Positions 19,201 through 25,346 of a stretch of DNA of 27,671 bases are shown one piece after another. The notes under the pieces are model-generated. The model did not search any database and was not told the origin of the DNA. It saw only the letters and a list, made by a program, of their open reading frames with translations. A program made the translations under genes and the position numbers. Position 1 is the first letter of the stretch. Each line of letters starts with the position of its first letter. The DNA lies in NCBI GenBank assembly GCA_021795795.1, contig JAJYPA010000055.1, positions 1 through 27,671 on the forward strand, written 5' to 3'. Source of the DNA: Pseudomonadota bacterium. Its GTDB lineage: Bacteria; Pseudomonadota; Gammaproteobacteria; Halothiobacillales; Halothiobacillaceae.

Positions 19201-19316
19201 CCAAGATCGCCTGCGGCAAGGCGCATTTCCAGTCGCTGACTGTTGGTGAGAATCCGGCGCGCTATGTCGTCGCGCGGTCAGTGAATGACGTGCTGACGGA
19301 GGCAGCGAAAGCATGA
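16296..19316 (+). CDS. Type III-like restriction subunit (Res): helicase plus C-terminal nuclease
   Basis: This 1006-aa protein is the restriction partner of the Mod-like methyltransferase. It starts with a substrate-binding-like extension (FEPNLDYQLQAIEAV). Walker A METGTGKT follows at 106-113, a DEPQ box at 231-234 (IVIVDEPQSVDG), and motif VI RQTIGRGLRLCV in the second RecA lobe. The C-terminal endonuclease signature is D935 (YNPDWAIL) followed by E953-T-K955 (VVETKSS), the classical PD...ExK site of type III Res proteins. The ATG overlaps the DUF1016 stop by 4 bp. It closes the operon; its stop codon lies inside a strong stem-loop. All catalytic motifs are present, so it looks intact. Confidence 0.93.
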   Translation: MKLHFEPNLDYQLQAIEAVCDLFRGQEICRTEFTVTMKVPAAIADDMFPGTVPQQMTLGVAESDLGVGNRLTLLDDELHYNLSDIQLRGGLPPSSTLASGDFTVEMETGTGKTYVYLRSIFELNKRYGFTKFVIVVPSVAIKEGVYKTLQITEDHFKGLYAGVPFDYFLYDSSKLGQVRNFATSSNIQIMVVTVGAINKKDVNNLYKDSEKTGGEKPIDLIKATRPIVIVDEPQSVDGGLTGAGKTALDAMNPLCTLRYSATHVDKHHMVFRLDAVDAYERKLVKQIEVASATVEDAHNKPFVRLVSVSSKRGTVSAKVELDVATASGVKRQEITVCDGDDLEQITKRAIYADFRIGEINTAKDEGFLELRYPGGEAYLALGQAHGDVDALAVQREMIRRTVKEHLDKEKRLRPLGIKVLSLFFIDAVDRYRQYDTEGNPVKGDYARIFEEEYRRAAKLPAYQSLFAEIDLASAAEEVHNGYFSIDKKGGWTDTSESNAGSRENAERAYNLIMKEKEKLLGFETPLKFIFSHSALKEGWDNPNVFQICTLREMGTERERRQTIGRGLRLCVNQHGERVRGFEVNTLTVIATENYEQFAENLQKEIEADTGIRFGIVEQHQFAAIAVTTPDGQITPLGVDQSKALWEHLKAAGHIDAKGKVQDSLKKALKDGILALPPEFDKQKAQIAEVLRKVSGRLEIKNADERKQVPVCKAIYLSAEFKALWDRIKYQTTYRVQFDNAKLVSDCIVALQKAPAIAKARLQWRKADIAIGKAGVEVKEKKGAYTVNLDEADIELPDLLTDLQDRTQLTRRTIASILTGSGRLDDFKRNPQQFIDLAAETINRCKRLALVDGIKYQKLGDEHFYAQELFDQEELTGYLKNMLMNTEKSIYEHVLYESSTERDFADALEKNDAIKLYAKLPGWFKVPTPLGSYNPDWAILVEQDGAQRLYFVVETKSSLFTDDLRDKESAKIACGKAHFQSLTVGENPARYVVARSVNDVLTEAAKA

Positions 19317-19333
19317 ACCGGGGGCGGTTCATG
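19312..19333. other. Perfect stem-loop overlapping the res stop codon
   Basis: CATGAACCG and CGGTTCATG form a 9-bp perfect stem with a GGGG loop. The stop codon of res (19314-19316) sits in the left arm. There is no downstream T-run, so it is not a classical terminator. It could protect the mRNA 3' end or be a protein-binding dyad at the cassette edge. Confidence 0.5.
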
Positions 19334-19402
19334 TCGCTTAATGATGGGCCGCAACGAGCGGCACCCGGATAAGCCGCAGGACGGCAATTGTCAACTATGT
19401 GA

Positions 19403-19545
19403 TCAATGCGCCAGCCTTTCCAACTTCTTGTGAGTACGGTCAGAGATATTGATGGCTTTGGATGCGCTGACGGTCACGTAGCGTGAGGGGCTGGGGCTGG
19501 GGGTAAACCCCCTCGAAGAACTTGAACAAACGCGCCTTGAGTGTG
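19403..19545 (-). pseudogene. Possible decayed coding remnant between the R-M and CBASS regions
   Basis: On the minus strand two different frames give protein-like but short peptides. One is LFKFFEGVYPQPQPLTLRD. The other runs GTG-TVSASKAINISDRTHKKL and ends at TGA 19405-19403; it resembles the first residues of VapB/RelB-type antitoxins. Neither has a good start or length. I read the stretch 19,317-19,660 as a scar zone without an intact gene. Confidence 0.25.
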
Positions 19546-19662
19546 GTTAGCCAAGTTGATGGTTCTCTGGTCAAGTTATATGAGGGGTGCAGACAGCGGC
19601 ATAAAAAAGCCACACAGCCCTATTTTGTGAACGGGCGGCATGGCACTGGATTGTTCAGTTTT

Positions 19663-19878
19663 TCAGAACAGCGGATCGTCGGCAGGTGGCAGCTCAGCGG
19701 CCTGAGTATTGGCCTGTGATCGTTCTTCGTAATACCGATGGATCTCCCCGCCCCGTAGTACTGACTCTCGAAGCATTCGGTGAAGTGGTGCAGGAACTCC
19801 AGGACCGTGACGGCGGCCTCGTCGGAGATCGGAGAGTGGCGGTAAGAGCGGGTGGTCGTTGCAAGGATAGGAGATCAT
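19663..19878 (-). pseudogene. Small accessory gene with two tandem-duplication frameshifts
   Basis: An ATG at 19878 with an excellent Shine-Dalgarno (GAGGAGGTGTCC) starts MISYPCNDHPLLPPLSD. The frame then becomes implausible, although it stays open to the TGA at 19663. A direct 7-bp repeat (TCGGAGA twice, 19822-19835) and a direct 5-bp repeat (CCCCG twice, 19746-19755) mark the two places where the sensible frame changes. Removing one copy of each restores a continuous protein: ...LSDEAAVTVLEFLHHFTECF, then ESQYYGEIHRYYEERSQ, ending DDPLF, about 67 aa. The two insertions total 12 bases, so the frame is regained at the end. Small proteins of this style occur in conjugative accessory regions, but I do not know its function. 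As it stands it is probably inactive, or assembly errors must be excluded. Confidence 0.5.
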
Positions 19879-19888
19879 GGACACCTCC

Positions 19889-19969
19889 TCAGCGTGCGGT
19901 TTTGCGCCGGGCGGGTTGCTGGGCGGGGCCGTAGAGTTCGAGGAACAGCTTCTCGTCCAGTTCATACGC
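19889..19969 (-). pseudogene. C-terminal remnant of an unrecognised gene
   Basis: A minus-strand frame reads AYELDEKLFLELYGPAQ, then QPARRKTAR and TGA. It ends 11 bases before the start of the small gene at 19878, i.e. in operon-like order. An in-frame TAA lies immediately upstream (19972-19970), ten bases from the stop of the 492-aa gene at 19979. The most likely reading is that an insertion removed the body of this gene and left only its 3' end. I do not recognise the parent family. Confidence 0.4.
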
Positions 19970-19978
19970 TTACCGCTG

Positions 19979-21457
19979 CTATGACGACCGGGCCTTCGAC
20001 GCTGACTCCTTGGGGCTGGCGTCGATCAGGACGACGTCCTTGCAGGCGGTGAGCTTCAGACGTTTCAGGATGTCCATGACCCGCTGGAGTTCAGAGTCCG
20101 AGAAGTGCATGATTACCTTGATTGAGGTCTTCGCGTCGCTGGCCTTCTCGTAGATTTTCACCTGGTGCTGCAGGTTCTTTTCCAATGCCGTGTTCTTGGC
20201 GAGCTTGAATTCCACAAGATTCGAGTTCTTCTTGCCCTTCGAGACTTTGAAATCAACCGGCCCACGGCCGTTGTTGACCTCGGCATTCAGATCAAGGTCG
20301 TTGTCGAACCACGTGAGCCTGAACATCACATGCAGGTCAACCTCGCGCTGCACGGGCTTCCCGTTGATGTAGAACAGGCGCTGACCGCCCTGGTCCTCGA
20401 TGACGTGCTTCAGGTACATCACGCGCTTCATGCTCTGCTCGTATGACGAGTCATAGCTGTAGAACTCTGTGCCCGCCAAGTGCTCGCTGACCAATGCCCT
20501 GATGTTCTCGACGAACTGAAGCTGCGTCTCCTGCACCTTGGCGTCGGCTGACCGATGCGCCTCGGGGCCGTGCTCTTCCTTCCAACGGATGTAGTAGTCC
20601 AGCAGCTCTTGAAACTGCTCTATGGTCCTCAGCGCGGCGGCTCTCTTTTCCTTCTCTTTGGTCCGCTTGTTAATCTGGTTGTAAAAGTGGTCGTTGACCT
20701 GGACTCGAAGCCCCTCATCGGGCAACGACACGCAGATGTCGTGGAACTTGTCCAGCAGGTCGGTTTGGTTGATCCACGCCTCGTCGCGCGTCAGTATCTC
20801 CTTCGGCGTCAGGATCACGTAGTCGCCGTTCGCGATGGGCAACTCGAAGTAGCTGGCCTGCCAGCGCTGGGTGTCATAGGCAAATCGCACGCGCTCGATT
20901 CGGCAGCGCGCTCGCTGTTTCGGCTCAAGGTACTCAAGGGCGAAGGCCTGCGTGTACTCCAGCAAGAAGCCCTTGATCAGATTCGTCGTGAAGTCGCTGA
21001 GGTGATCACGGCCAACGCCGCCACTCAGCAGACCAAGCTTCTCTAAGTGGCTGCCGTTCGAGATGGTCTCGTTGCCGAAATCCTTGAACACTGATGTCAA
21101 GTTGCGCGCGAGGGTACGGGCGAAGTCGGGCCCGAGGCCCGTGCCGACGTTGCCGGTCTTACTGAAACCCAGCCAGTTCTGCTTGACCTCTTTGAAGAGA
21201 AGCCACAGCATGATTGAACCCGCAGTCAGCTCGCCAGCAACAGCGCGGTCACGCAGGAAGCAGAGGTAGGTGATGATCTCTTCGTGCAGACCCTTGTAGA
21301 CCGCGTTCTCGCTGTCGTACAGCAGAAACGGGTCCACGAACAACGGCAGGTCGTTGATGAGCGCGACATTAAAGGCGCCGTACTCCTCGAGGACCTCGGG
21401 CTCCACGCCGAAGAAATCTGAGAAATAGATCTTCGGTCCCGCGTCTCCCTGCCTCAT
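19979..21457 (-). CDS. Unrecognised 492-aa protein with C-terminal PD-(D/E)XK-like signature
   Basis: I do not recognise this family by name. The frame is open up to 21640, but I chose the ATG at 21457. It has GGGGGG immediately upstream, begins MRQGDAGPKIYFSDFFGVEP, and avoids overlap with capP. The first ~130 residues look globular (INDLPLFVDPFLLYDSENAV, then ITYLCFLRD). The middle is helical, with a charged segment (INKRTKEKEKRAAALRT). Near the C-terminus GRGPVDFKVSKGKKNSNLVE leads into EFKLA, giving D402, E416 and K418 in the spacing of a PD-(D/E)XK nuclease core. It lies 118 bp after capP on the same strand, so it may be co-transcribed with the CapH/CapP regulators and act as an extra effector or a separate defence gene. 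No membrane segment is evident. Confidence 0.75.
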   Translation of the reverse strand: MRQGDAGPKIYFSDFFGVEPEVLEEYGAFNVALINDLPLFVDPFLLYDSENAVYKGLHEEIITYLCFLRDRAVAGELTAGSIMLWLLFKEVKQNWLGFSKTGNVGTGLGPDFARTLARNLTSVFKDFGNETISNGSHLEKLGLLSGGVGRDHLSDFTTNLIKGFLLEYTQAFALEYLEPKQRARCRIERVRFAYDTQRWQASYFELPIANGDYVILTPKEILTRDEAWINQTDLLDKFHDICVSLPDEGLRVQVNDHFYNQINKRTKEKEKRAAALRTIEQFQELLDYYIRWKEEHGPEAHRSADAKVQETQLQFVENIRALVSEHLAGTEFYSYDSSYEQSMKRVMYLKHVIEDQGGQRLFYINGKPVQREVDLHVMFRLTWFDNDLDLNAEVNNGRGPVDFKVSKGKKNSNLVEFKLAKNTALEKNLQHQVKIYEKASDAKTSIKVIMHFSDSELQRVMDILKRLKLTACKDVVLIDASPKESASKARSS

Positions 21458-21575
21458 GAGCCCCCCAGAGTGGCCAATGGCGTTGCGCGAACAGGCGCAC
21501 CCGACCCAAAGGAGGCTGTCGGAATCGGCAGAAGCGGCCGCTCGCGCTGCCCATTTCGCTTCTGCGAATGATTGC

Positions 21576-22460
21576 CTATTTGCGAAAACGCGGCGTCCAC
21601 CTTTCGATGAGATCGTCTTCATCATCGCCTTCGTCCGCATAGGCTTCGGGGCCTATCGATCGTGACGAGAGCACGGTAAGCGTCTTCCCATAGCGCCCCA
21701 GACCGACCACCTCTTCCGTCACCGAGACGGACCGCTTTCCTCCCAGCCAGTCCAATACGTCCAATTCGTTTGTCGCATGCTCGCCATGCAGAACCCGTTC
21801 GATCTCCGCATTGAAGCGCGCGGTCTCGGTATTTGCAGGTACGGGGGAGCCCTTCTTCAACCAGGACAAGTCTGGCAGCGACTTCATCGCTTCGGACATG
21901 ATGCAATAGTCAATAGTCCGGCCTGTGCTGACGATAATTGCGACAGCATCATCGGCAAGCTCGACGTAACGTATCGCGGTCGCCGTCAGCGAAGTACGGC
22001 AGGATTCAGCGGCCGCCTCAATATCGGCAAGACCGAGACTGGCGCGGCGCATCAGGCGCTTGAAAGGTCCCGTTGGCATGAGAAGGCCAACGGCGAAGTT
22101 GTCCGCCTCCTGTTCATAGGGATCAGCAGACACAAATCCGGCGTGCGAGGCGTGAACGCCGTCCTTCGGCAAAACGTGATCTATATGGCCATCAAGAAAA
22201 TAGTGGCCCAATTCATGCGAAATACTGAAGCGCTGAAACCCTTCGCTTGGAATATCTGTTGAATACAGAATTCCGAAGGAATTGCCGTGCCGCAGCAGCA
22301 TCCCGGAGACGCCCGTCGCAATATCCGGTTTTGCTTCAACAACAATATCGTGCCGCGCCGCCAGCGCGAATGGATCGACTGGCAGGCCAGTGATCTTTTC
22401 TTCGACGAGAACGGCTTCAGCCCTCTGTTTCGCGAGCTTCAGGCGCAGCAGCTGGCTCAT
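21576..22460 (-). CDS. capP: CapP-like ImmA/IrrE-family zinc metallopeptidase
   Basis: This 294-aa protein has the ImmA/IrrE (COG2856) fingerprint. HELGH at residues 82-86 (preceded by FSIS) provides the zinc ligands and the catalytic glutamate. The downstream EQEADNFAVGLLMPTG provides the third ligand, probably E118. The C-terminal half (about 150-294) is a likely sensor domain, with a strongly acidic tail (DEGDDEDDLIERW). The gene starts inside the 3' end of capH (44-bp overlap) with a good Shine-Dalgarno (AAGGGAG). In CBASS loci such a peptidase next to an XRE repressor is CapP, which cleaves CapH when activated by DNA-damage signals and so induces the operon. The divergent CdnC-HORMA-TRIP13-NucC operon strongly supports this role here. 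Confidence 0.88.
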   Translation of the reverse strand: MSQLLRLKLAKQRAEAVLVEEKITGLPVDPFALAARHDIVVEAKPDIATGVSGMLLRHGNSFGILYSTDIPSEGFQRFSISHELGHYFLDGHIDHVLPKDGVHASHAGFVSADPYEQEADNFAVGLLMPTGPFKRLMRRASLGLADIEAAAESCRTSLTATAIRYVELADDAVAIIVSTGRTIDYCIMSEAMKSLPDLSWLKKGSPVPANTETARFNAEIERVLHGEHATNELDVLDWLGGKRSVSVTEEVVGLGRYGKTLTVLSSRSIGPEAYADEGDDEDDLIERWTPRFRK

Positions 22461-22809
22461 TTTTTTCTCCCTTGCTGTTCCTCGCAGCTAGCATCTTCAG
22501 GAAGTCTTTCGCCAGTTCCCGGTCATGGCCCGTCAGCTTGCCTACATCGCGGAACAGTGGATCACCGGCCTCCGCCAGGGCAGGATCATCGACCCGGCCC
22601 AAAAGGAAATCGGTGGTGACTTCAAGTGCATTAGCCAGCCGGCGAAGCGTGTCAAACGATGGCTTGCGGGAGCCTGATTCGAAGTGCGCGATCGAGCTTG
22701 GAGGCATGCCCGCCTGCGTAGCCAGATCACTTTGGCTCCACTGGCGCAGGTCGCGCGCTGCCTTGAGCCGCTCTTGGAACAGCTCGGAGGGTGGACGGTC
22801 ATCGGCCAT
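22417..22809 (-). CDS. capH: CapH-like XRE-family repressor of the CBASS operon
   Basis: This 130-aa protein has an N-terminal XRE helix-turn-helix, about residues 10-66 (WSQSDLATQAGMPPSSIAHF, then PSFDTLRRLANALEVTTDFL). A short linker leads to a C-terminal helical segment (TGHDRELAKDFLKMLAARN) expected to oligomerise. The frame is open to 22869, but the ATG at 22809 gives the normal length; its Shine-Dalgarno is weak. It overlaps capP by 44 bp and is divergent from cdnC, 105 bp away. CapH proteins repress the CBASS promoter until cleaved by CapP between their two domains. Two related 18-bp dyads in the intergenic region (22807-22824 and 22874-22891) are good operator candidates, and one covers its own start codon. 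Confidence 0.87.
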   Translation of the reverse strand: MADDRPPSELFQERLKAARDLRQWSQSDLATQAGMPPSSIAHFESGSRKPSFDTLRRLANALEVTTDFLLGRVDDPALAEAGDPLFRDVGKLTGHDRELAKDFLKMLAARNSKGEKNEPAAAPEARETEG

Positions 22810-22824
22810 GTCTATGTCGCCATG
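22807..22824. promoter_or_regulatory. Candidate CapH operator O2, over the capH start codon
   Basis: CATGTCTATGTCGCCATG matches the O1 dyad at 22874-22891 at 15 of 18 positions, including both outer CATG ends. It overlaps the capH ATG (minus strand, 22809-22807). Binding here could block capH expression as feedback. The assignment rests on similarity between the two sites only. Confidence 0.5.
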
Positions 22825-22830
22825 TTGAAG

Positions 22831-22859
22831 TTGACTCCTTTTGCGAAGCAGAGTATAAA
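22831..22859 (+). promoter_or_regulatory. Sigma-70 promoter of the CBASS operon
   Basis: TTGACT (22831-22836) and TATAAA (22854-22859) are separated by exactly 17 bases, close to consensus. The predicted transcript starts near 22866, about 50 bases before the cdnC ATG at 22915. The O1 dyad (22874-22891) lies just downstream of the start point, where a bound repressor would block RNA polymerase. Confidence 0.7.
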
Positions 22860-22881
22860 CAAGACACATAGTACATGTCTA
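22852..22881 (-). promoter_or_regulatory. Candidate capH-capP promoter
   Basis: On the minus strand TAGACA (22881-22876) and TATACT (22857-22852) are separated by 18 bases. The -35 lies inside the O1 dyad and the -10 overlaps the -10 of the cdnC promoter. A repressor on O1 would therefore control both directions. Confidence 0.5.
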
Positions 22882-22891
22882 TCCCGACATG
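22874..22891. promoter_or_regulatory. Candidate CapH operator O1
   Basis: CATGTC and GACATG form a perfect inverted repeat with a 6-base spacer (TATCCC). The site covers the -35 of the minus-strand promoter and the early transcribed region of cdnC. Symmetry, position and the second copy at 22807-22824 fit a dimeric XRE repressor site. Confidence 0.6.
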
Positions 22892-22914
22892 GTCGGTGCA
22901 GAAAGGTGCACAAG

Positions 22915-23880
22915 ATGACCCAGGAACACGTCAGCCACAGTGATATCGCTCGCTTCGCCCAGGACAGGGTCAATTTGCCGAAGGAGAAGGCGGACGAATA
23001 CCGCGCCCAGGCCAAGCGACTCCGCGATAAGTTGGAGGCCTACCTCGGTGAACACCCAGACTTCACGCTGAAGAAGATGCTGCTCGCCGGCAGCCTAGCC
23101 AAAGGCACGGCGCTGCGCTCCCTGAACGACATTGACGTGGCCTGCTACATCAGCGGGGCGGACGCGCCGCATGATGTCTCGGCGCTGCTGACGTATCTGG
23201 CGGAGCGACTGCGCAAGGCATTTCCAAACTTCTCGCCCGACCAGGTACAGCCGCAGACATACAGCGTGACGGTGTCATTTCGCGGGTCCGGGCTGGACGT
23301 TGACGTGGTTCCGATCCTTTACGACGGCGACCCCAACTGGTACGGCAATCTGATCAGCCGGGATGACGACTCCTTCCTGAATACGAATATTCCGCTGCAC
23401 CTGGAATTCATCCGCAAGCGCAAGCGGGCACAGCCGGATCATTTCGCGCAAATCGTGCGCCTGATTAAATATTGGGCCGCCCGCATGAAGTCAGCTGATG
23501 AGGAATTCCGTTTCAAATCCTTCATGATCGAGCTGATCCTCGCCCGCCTCTGCGATCAGGGACTGGATTTTTCCAACTATCCCGAAGCGCTGCAGCACTT
23601 CTTCACTTACGTCGCGAAGAGCGATCTGCGGGAGAAAATCTTCTTCACTGACAACTACTCGGCCTCGGCAGTCGGCACTTTCAGTCATCGCGTGCAGATC
23701 ATTGACCCGGTCAATGGTCTGAACAACGTCAGCCGACTCTATACCGATAAAAACGCGGCGGCTATTTTTGAGGCCGCGCTGGATGCCGGCGACGCGATTG
23801 ACGCAGCCTTGTCCGCACCGACTAAGCAGGAAACGGTCTACTACTGGCAAAAAGTGTTTGGCAATTCTCTTGCAGCGTGA
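22915..23880 (+). CDS. cdnC: CBASS CD-NTase, clade C type (cyclic oligoadenylate synthase)
   Basis: This 321-aa nucleotidyltransferase has the GS motif at 59-60 (LLAGSLAKGT), the metal-binding D72-x-D74 (NDIDV) and a third aspartate around 128-130 (GLDVDVVPI), followed by the OAS-like helical domain (IVRLIKYWAARMK). I chose the ATG at 22915, with AGGTG seven bases upstream, rather than the longer frame that would cross the promoter. CdnC-type enzymes with HORMA and TRIP13 partners make a cyclic trinucleotide (cAAA) on phage infection, which switches on NucC. Here all three partner genes follow in order on the same strand, the first after a 9-base gap and the rest with 4-bp overlaps. The clade assignment rests mainly on this partner set; the catalytic residues are intact. 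Confidence 0.93.
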   Translation: MTQEHVSHSDIARFAQDRVNLPKEKADEYRAQAKRLRDKLEAYLGEHPDFTLKKMLLAGSLAKGTALRSLNDIDVACYISGADAPHDVSALLTYLAERLRKAFPNFSPDQVQPQTYSVTVSFRGSGLDVDVVPILYDGDPNWYGNLISRDDDSFLNTNIPLHLEFIRKRKRAQPDHFAQIVRLIKYWAARMKSADEEFRFKSFMIELILARLCDQGLDFSNYPEALQHFFTYVAKSDLREKIFFTDNYSASAVGTFSHRVQIIDPVNGLNNVSRLYTDKNAAAIFEAALDAGDAIDAALSAPTKQETVYYWQKVFGNSLAA

Positions 23881-23889
23881 GGGAGAAAA

Positions 23890-24405
23890 ATGTCTAGCTA
23901 CACCATTTCCGATTCCACGACATTCACCGTCACGCATGCCAGGCACATGGCTGCAAAGGTTTCAGCAGACCTGAAGCGCATGCAGCGCTTTTATAGCCAT
24001 CCGAGCGATACAGACATTGCCAACTATGAGGCCGAGGTAACCGAGCTTCTGAAGGCCGGTTACCTGGGAACCATCACGATTGGTTTTCTCCGGGACGACA
24101 AGTGGGTGGAACCGACTTTGCGGTACACCGCGCGCGATCTCGCGGGCATGGTCGCTAACGACGATGACCCGGGGCGCATTCGGCCCGGCCTGAATATTGT
24201 CGGTGCGACCTTTCACAACTACCTGACCTACTCGGAAGTCTGGGAGGCCCTCTCGTCCGCCGAAAAGGATGCCTTTAAAAAGCGCATGCCGTTCTACCGC
24301 ACTGGCAAAACCGAACCTTCGGTAAACGGCCACCTTGTCGACGACCGCATGTATTCGGCCGGAGGGCGAGCTTTGAATCGTGCAAGCGTAAAGGCGTATT
24401 CATGA
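23890..24405 (+). CDS. cap7: Bacterial HORMA-domain protein, CBASS activator (HORMA1 type)
   Basis: This 171-aa protein corresponds to the bacterial HORMA family 1 of type III CBASS. Characteristic stretches are FTVTHARHMAAKVSADLKRM near the start, then LLKAGYLGTITIGFLRD, EPTLRYTARDLAG and DDDPGRIRPG. HORMA proteins change from open to closed form on binding a target peptide, then bind and activate the CD-NTase. The gene follows cdnC after 9 bases with a good Shine-Dalgarno (GAGGGAG) and overlaps the TRIP13-like gene by 4 bp. There is a single HORMA gene, as in the well-studied E. coli-type CdnC system. Assignment is from motif recall plus the exact gene context. Confidence 0.9.
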   Translation: MSSYTISDSTTFTVTHARHMAAKVSADLKRMQRFYSHPSDTDIANYEAEVTELLKAGYLGTITIGFLRDDKWVEPTLRYTARDLAGMVANDDDPGRIRPGLNIVGATFHNYLTYSEVWEALSSAEKDAFKKRMPFYRTGKTEPSVNGHLVDDRMYSAGGRALNRASVKAYS

Positions 24406-25346
24406 CAGCGCACACCAAACCTGCGATTGATGAACTCTTTGAGCGCCGGCTGACGTACCCGGATTTCGATCCGCAGGAACGCCTCGCAAAACTTGTCGGG
24501 CTCGAGGACCAGAAGGCGCGCTTGACCAAGATTCTCGCGTTGCTCGTGAACCCAGTAGGGTTGGAGATGTGGACTCAGAAGCATCACCCGAAAGCCAAGG
24601 GCTTGCTGAAGGGCATCCTGCGGCGCCCGCCACTTGTGGTGCTCGCCGGGGACGTGGGGTCCGGCAAGACCGAACTGGCGGAGACGATCGGCGACGCCGT
24701 CGCCCGTCAGGAGAAGATCGAAATCACGCTGTTTCCGCTGAGCCTGTCCAGTCGCGGGCAGGGGCGTGTGGGTGAAATGACCCAGCTCCTCTCTGCAGCC
24801 TTCGACTACACGGTGGCGGAAGCCACCAAGTTGAAGAGCAGCACAGGCCGGGCGCGCGGTGCGGTGATCCTGTTGGTAGACGAGGCGGATGCGCTTGCAC
24901 AGTCGCGCGAATCGGCGCAGATGCACCATGAGGACCGCGCCGGGGTCAATGCGTTCATCCGCGGCATCGACCGGCTCGGCAATGGTCAGCTGCCGGCTGC
25001 GGTCATCATGTGCACGAACCGGCTGGGCGCTCTCGACCCTGCCGTCAAGCGTCGTGCGGCCGACATTTTGGCGTTCGGTCGTCCTGATGAAGTGCAGCGT
25101 CACGCAGTGCTCGCCGGCACGCTTGAAGTGCTGGGCTTCTCGGAAAAGCAGATAGGCGACATCGTCACGGCTACGGGCAAAGGCAAGGGCAACACCTATG
25201 GCTTCACGTTTTCGGATCTGACCCAACGCCTGCTGCCTGGCATCGTGCTCGACGCATATCCGTCAAGCGCGGTTGATTCCGCACGGGCATTGGAAATCGC
25301 ACGCGCGATGAAGCCAACGCCACCGTTCGAGGAGCAGAAGACATGA
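24402..25346 (+). CDS. cap6: TRIP13/Pch2-like AAA+ ATPase of type III CBASS
   Basis: This 314-aa AAA+ protein has Walker A GDVGSGKT (83-90), Walker B ILLVDEAD (156-163), a sensor-1 asparagine (MCTN, about 206) and a LDPAVKRRA arginine-finger-like segment. The short N-terminus (LVGLEDQKARLTKILALLVN) lacks a large substrate-binding domain, as in the bacterial TRIP13-like proteins. Its role is to pull closed HORMA proteins apart, switching off CdnC and preventing accidental activation. It overlaps cap7 and nucC by 4 bp on each side (ATGA), so HORMA, ATPase and effector should be made in linked amounts. Confidence 0.92.
   Translation: MTAHTKPAIDELFERRLTYPDFDPQERLAKLVGLEDQKARLTKILALLVNPVGLEMWTQKHHPKAKGLLKGILRRPPLVVLAGDVGSGKTELAETIGDAVARQEKIEITLFPLSLSSRGQGRVGEMTQLLSAAFDYTVAEATKLKSSTGRARGAVILLVDEADALAQSRESAQMHHEDRAGVNAFIRGIDRLGNGQLPAAVIMCTNRLGALDPAVKRRAADILAFGRPDEVQRHAVLAGTLEVLGFSEKQIGDIVTATGKGKGNTYGFTFSDLTQRLLPGIVLDAYPSSAVDSARALEIARAMKPTPPFEEQKT

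Noticed and set aside
19522..19719. A 65-codon plus-strand frame between res and the CBASS region
   Set aside because: No plausible start signal or domain. It overlaps the 3' end of the minus-strand frameshifted gene, whose start signal is much better.
21576..22809. XRE plus ImmA-like pair as a prophage or ICE ImmR/ImmA switch, or a type II toxin-antitoxin pair
   Set aside because: The pair is divergent from a complete CBASS operon and no phage genes are present, which matches CapH/CapP better.
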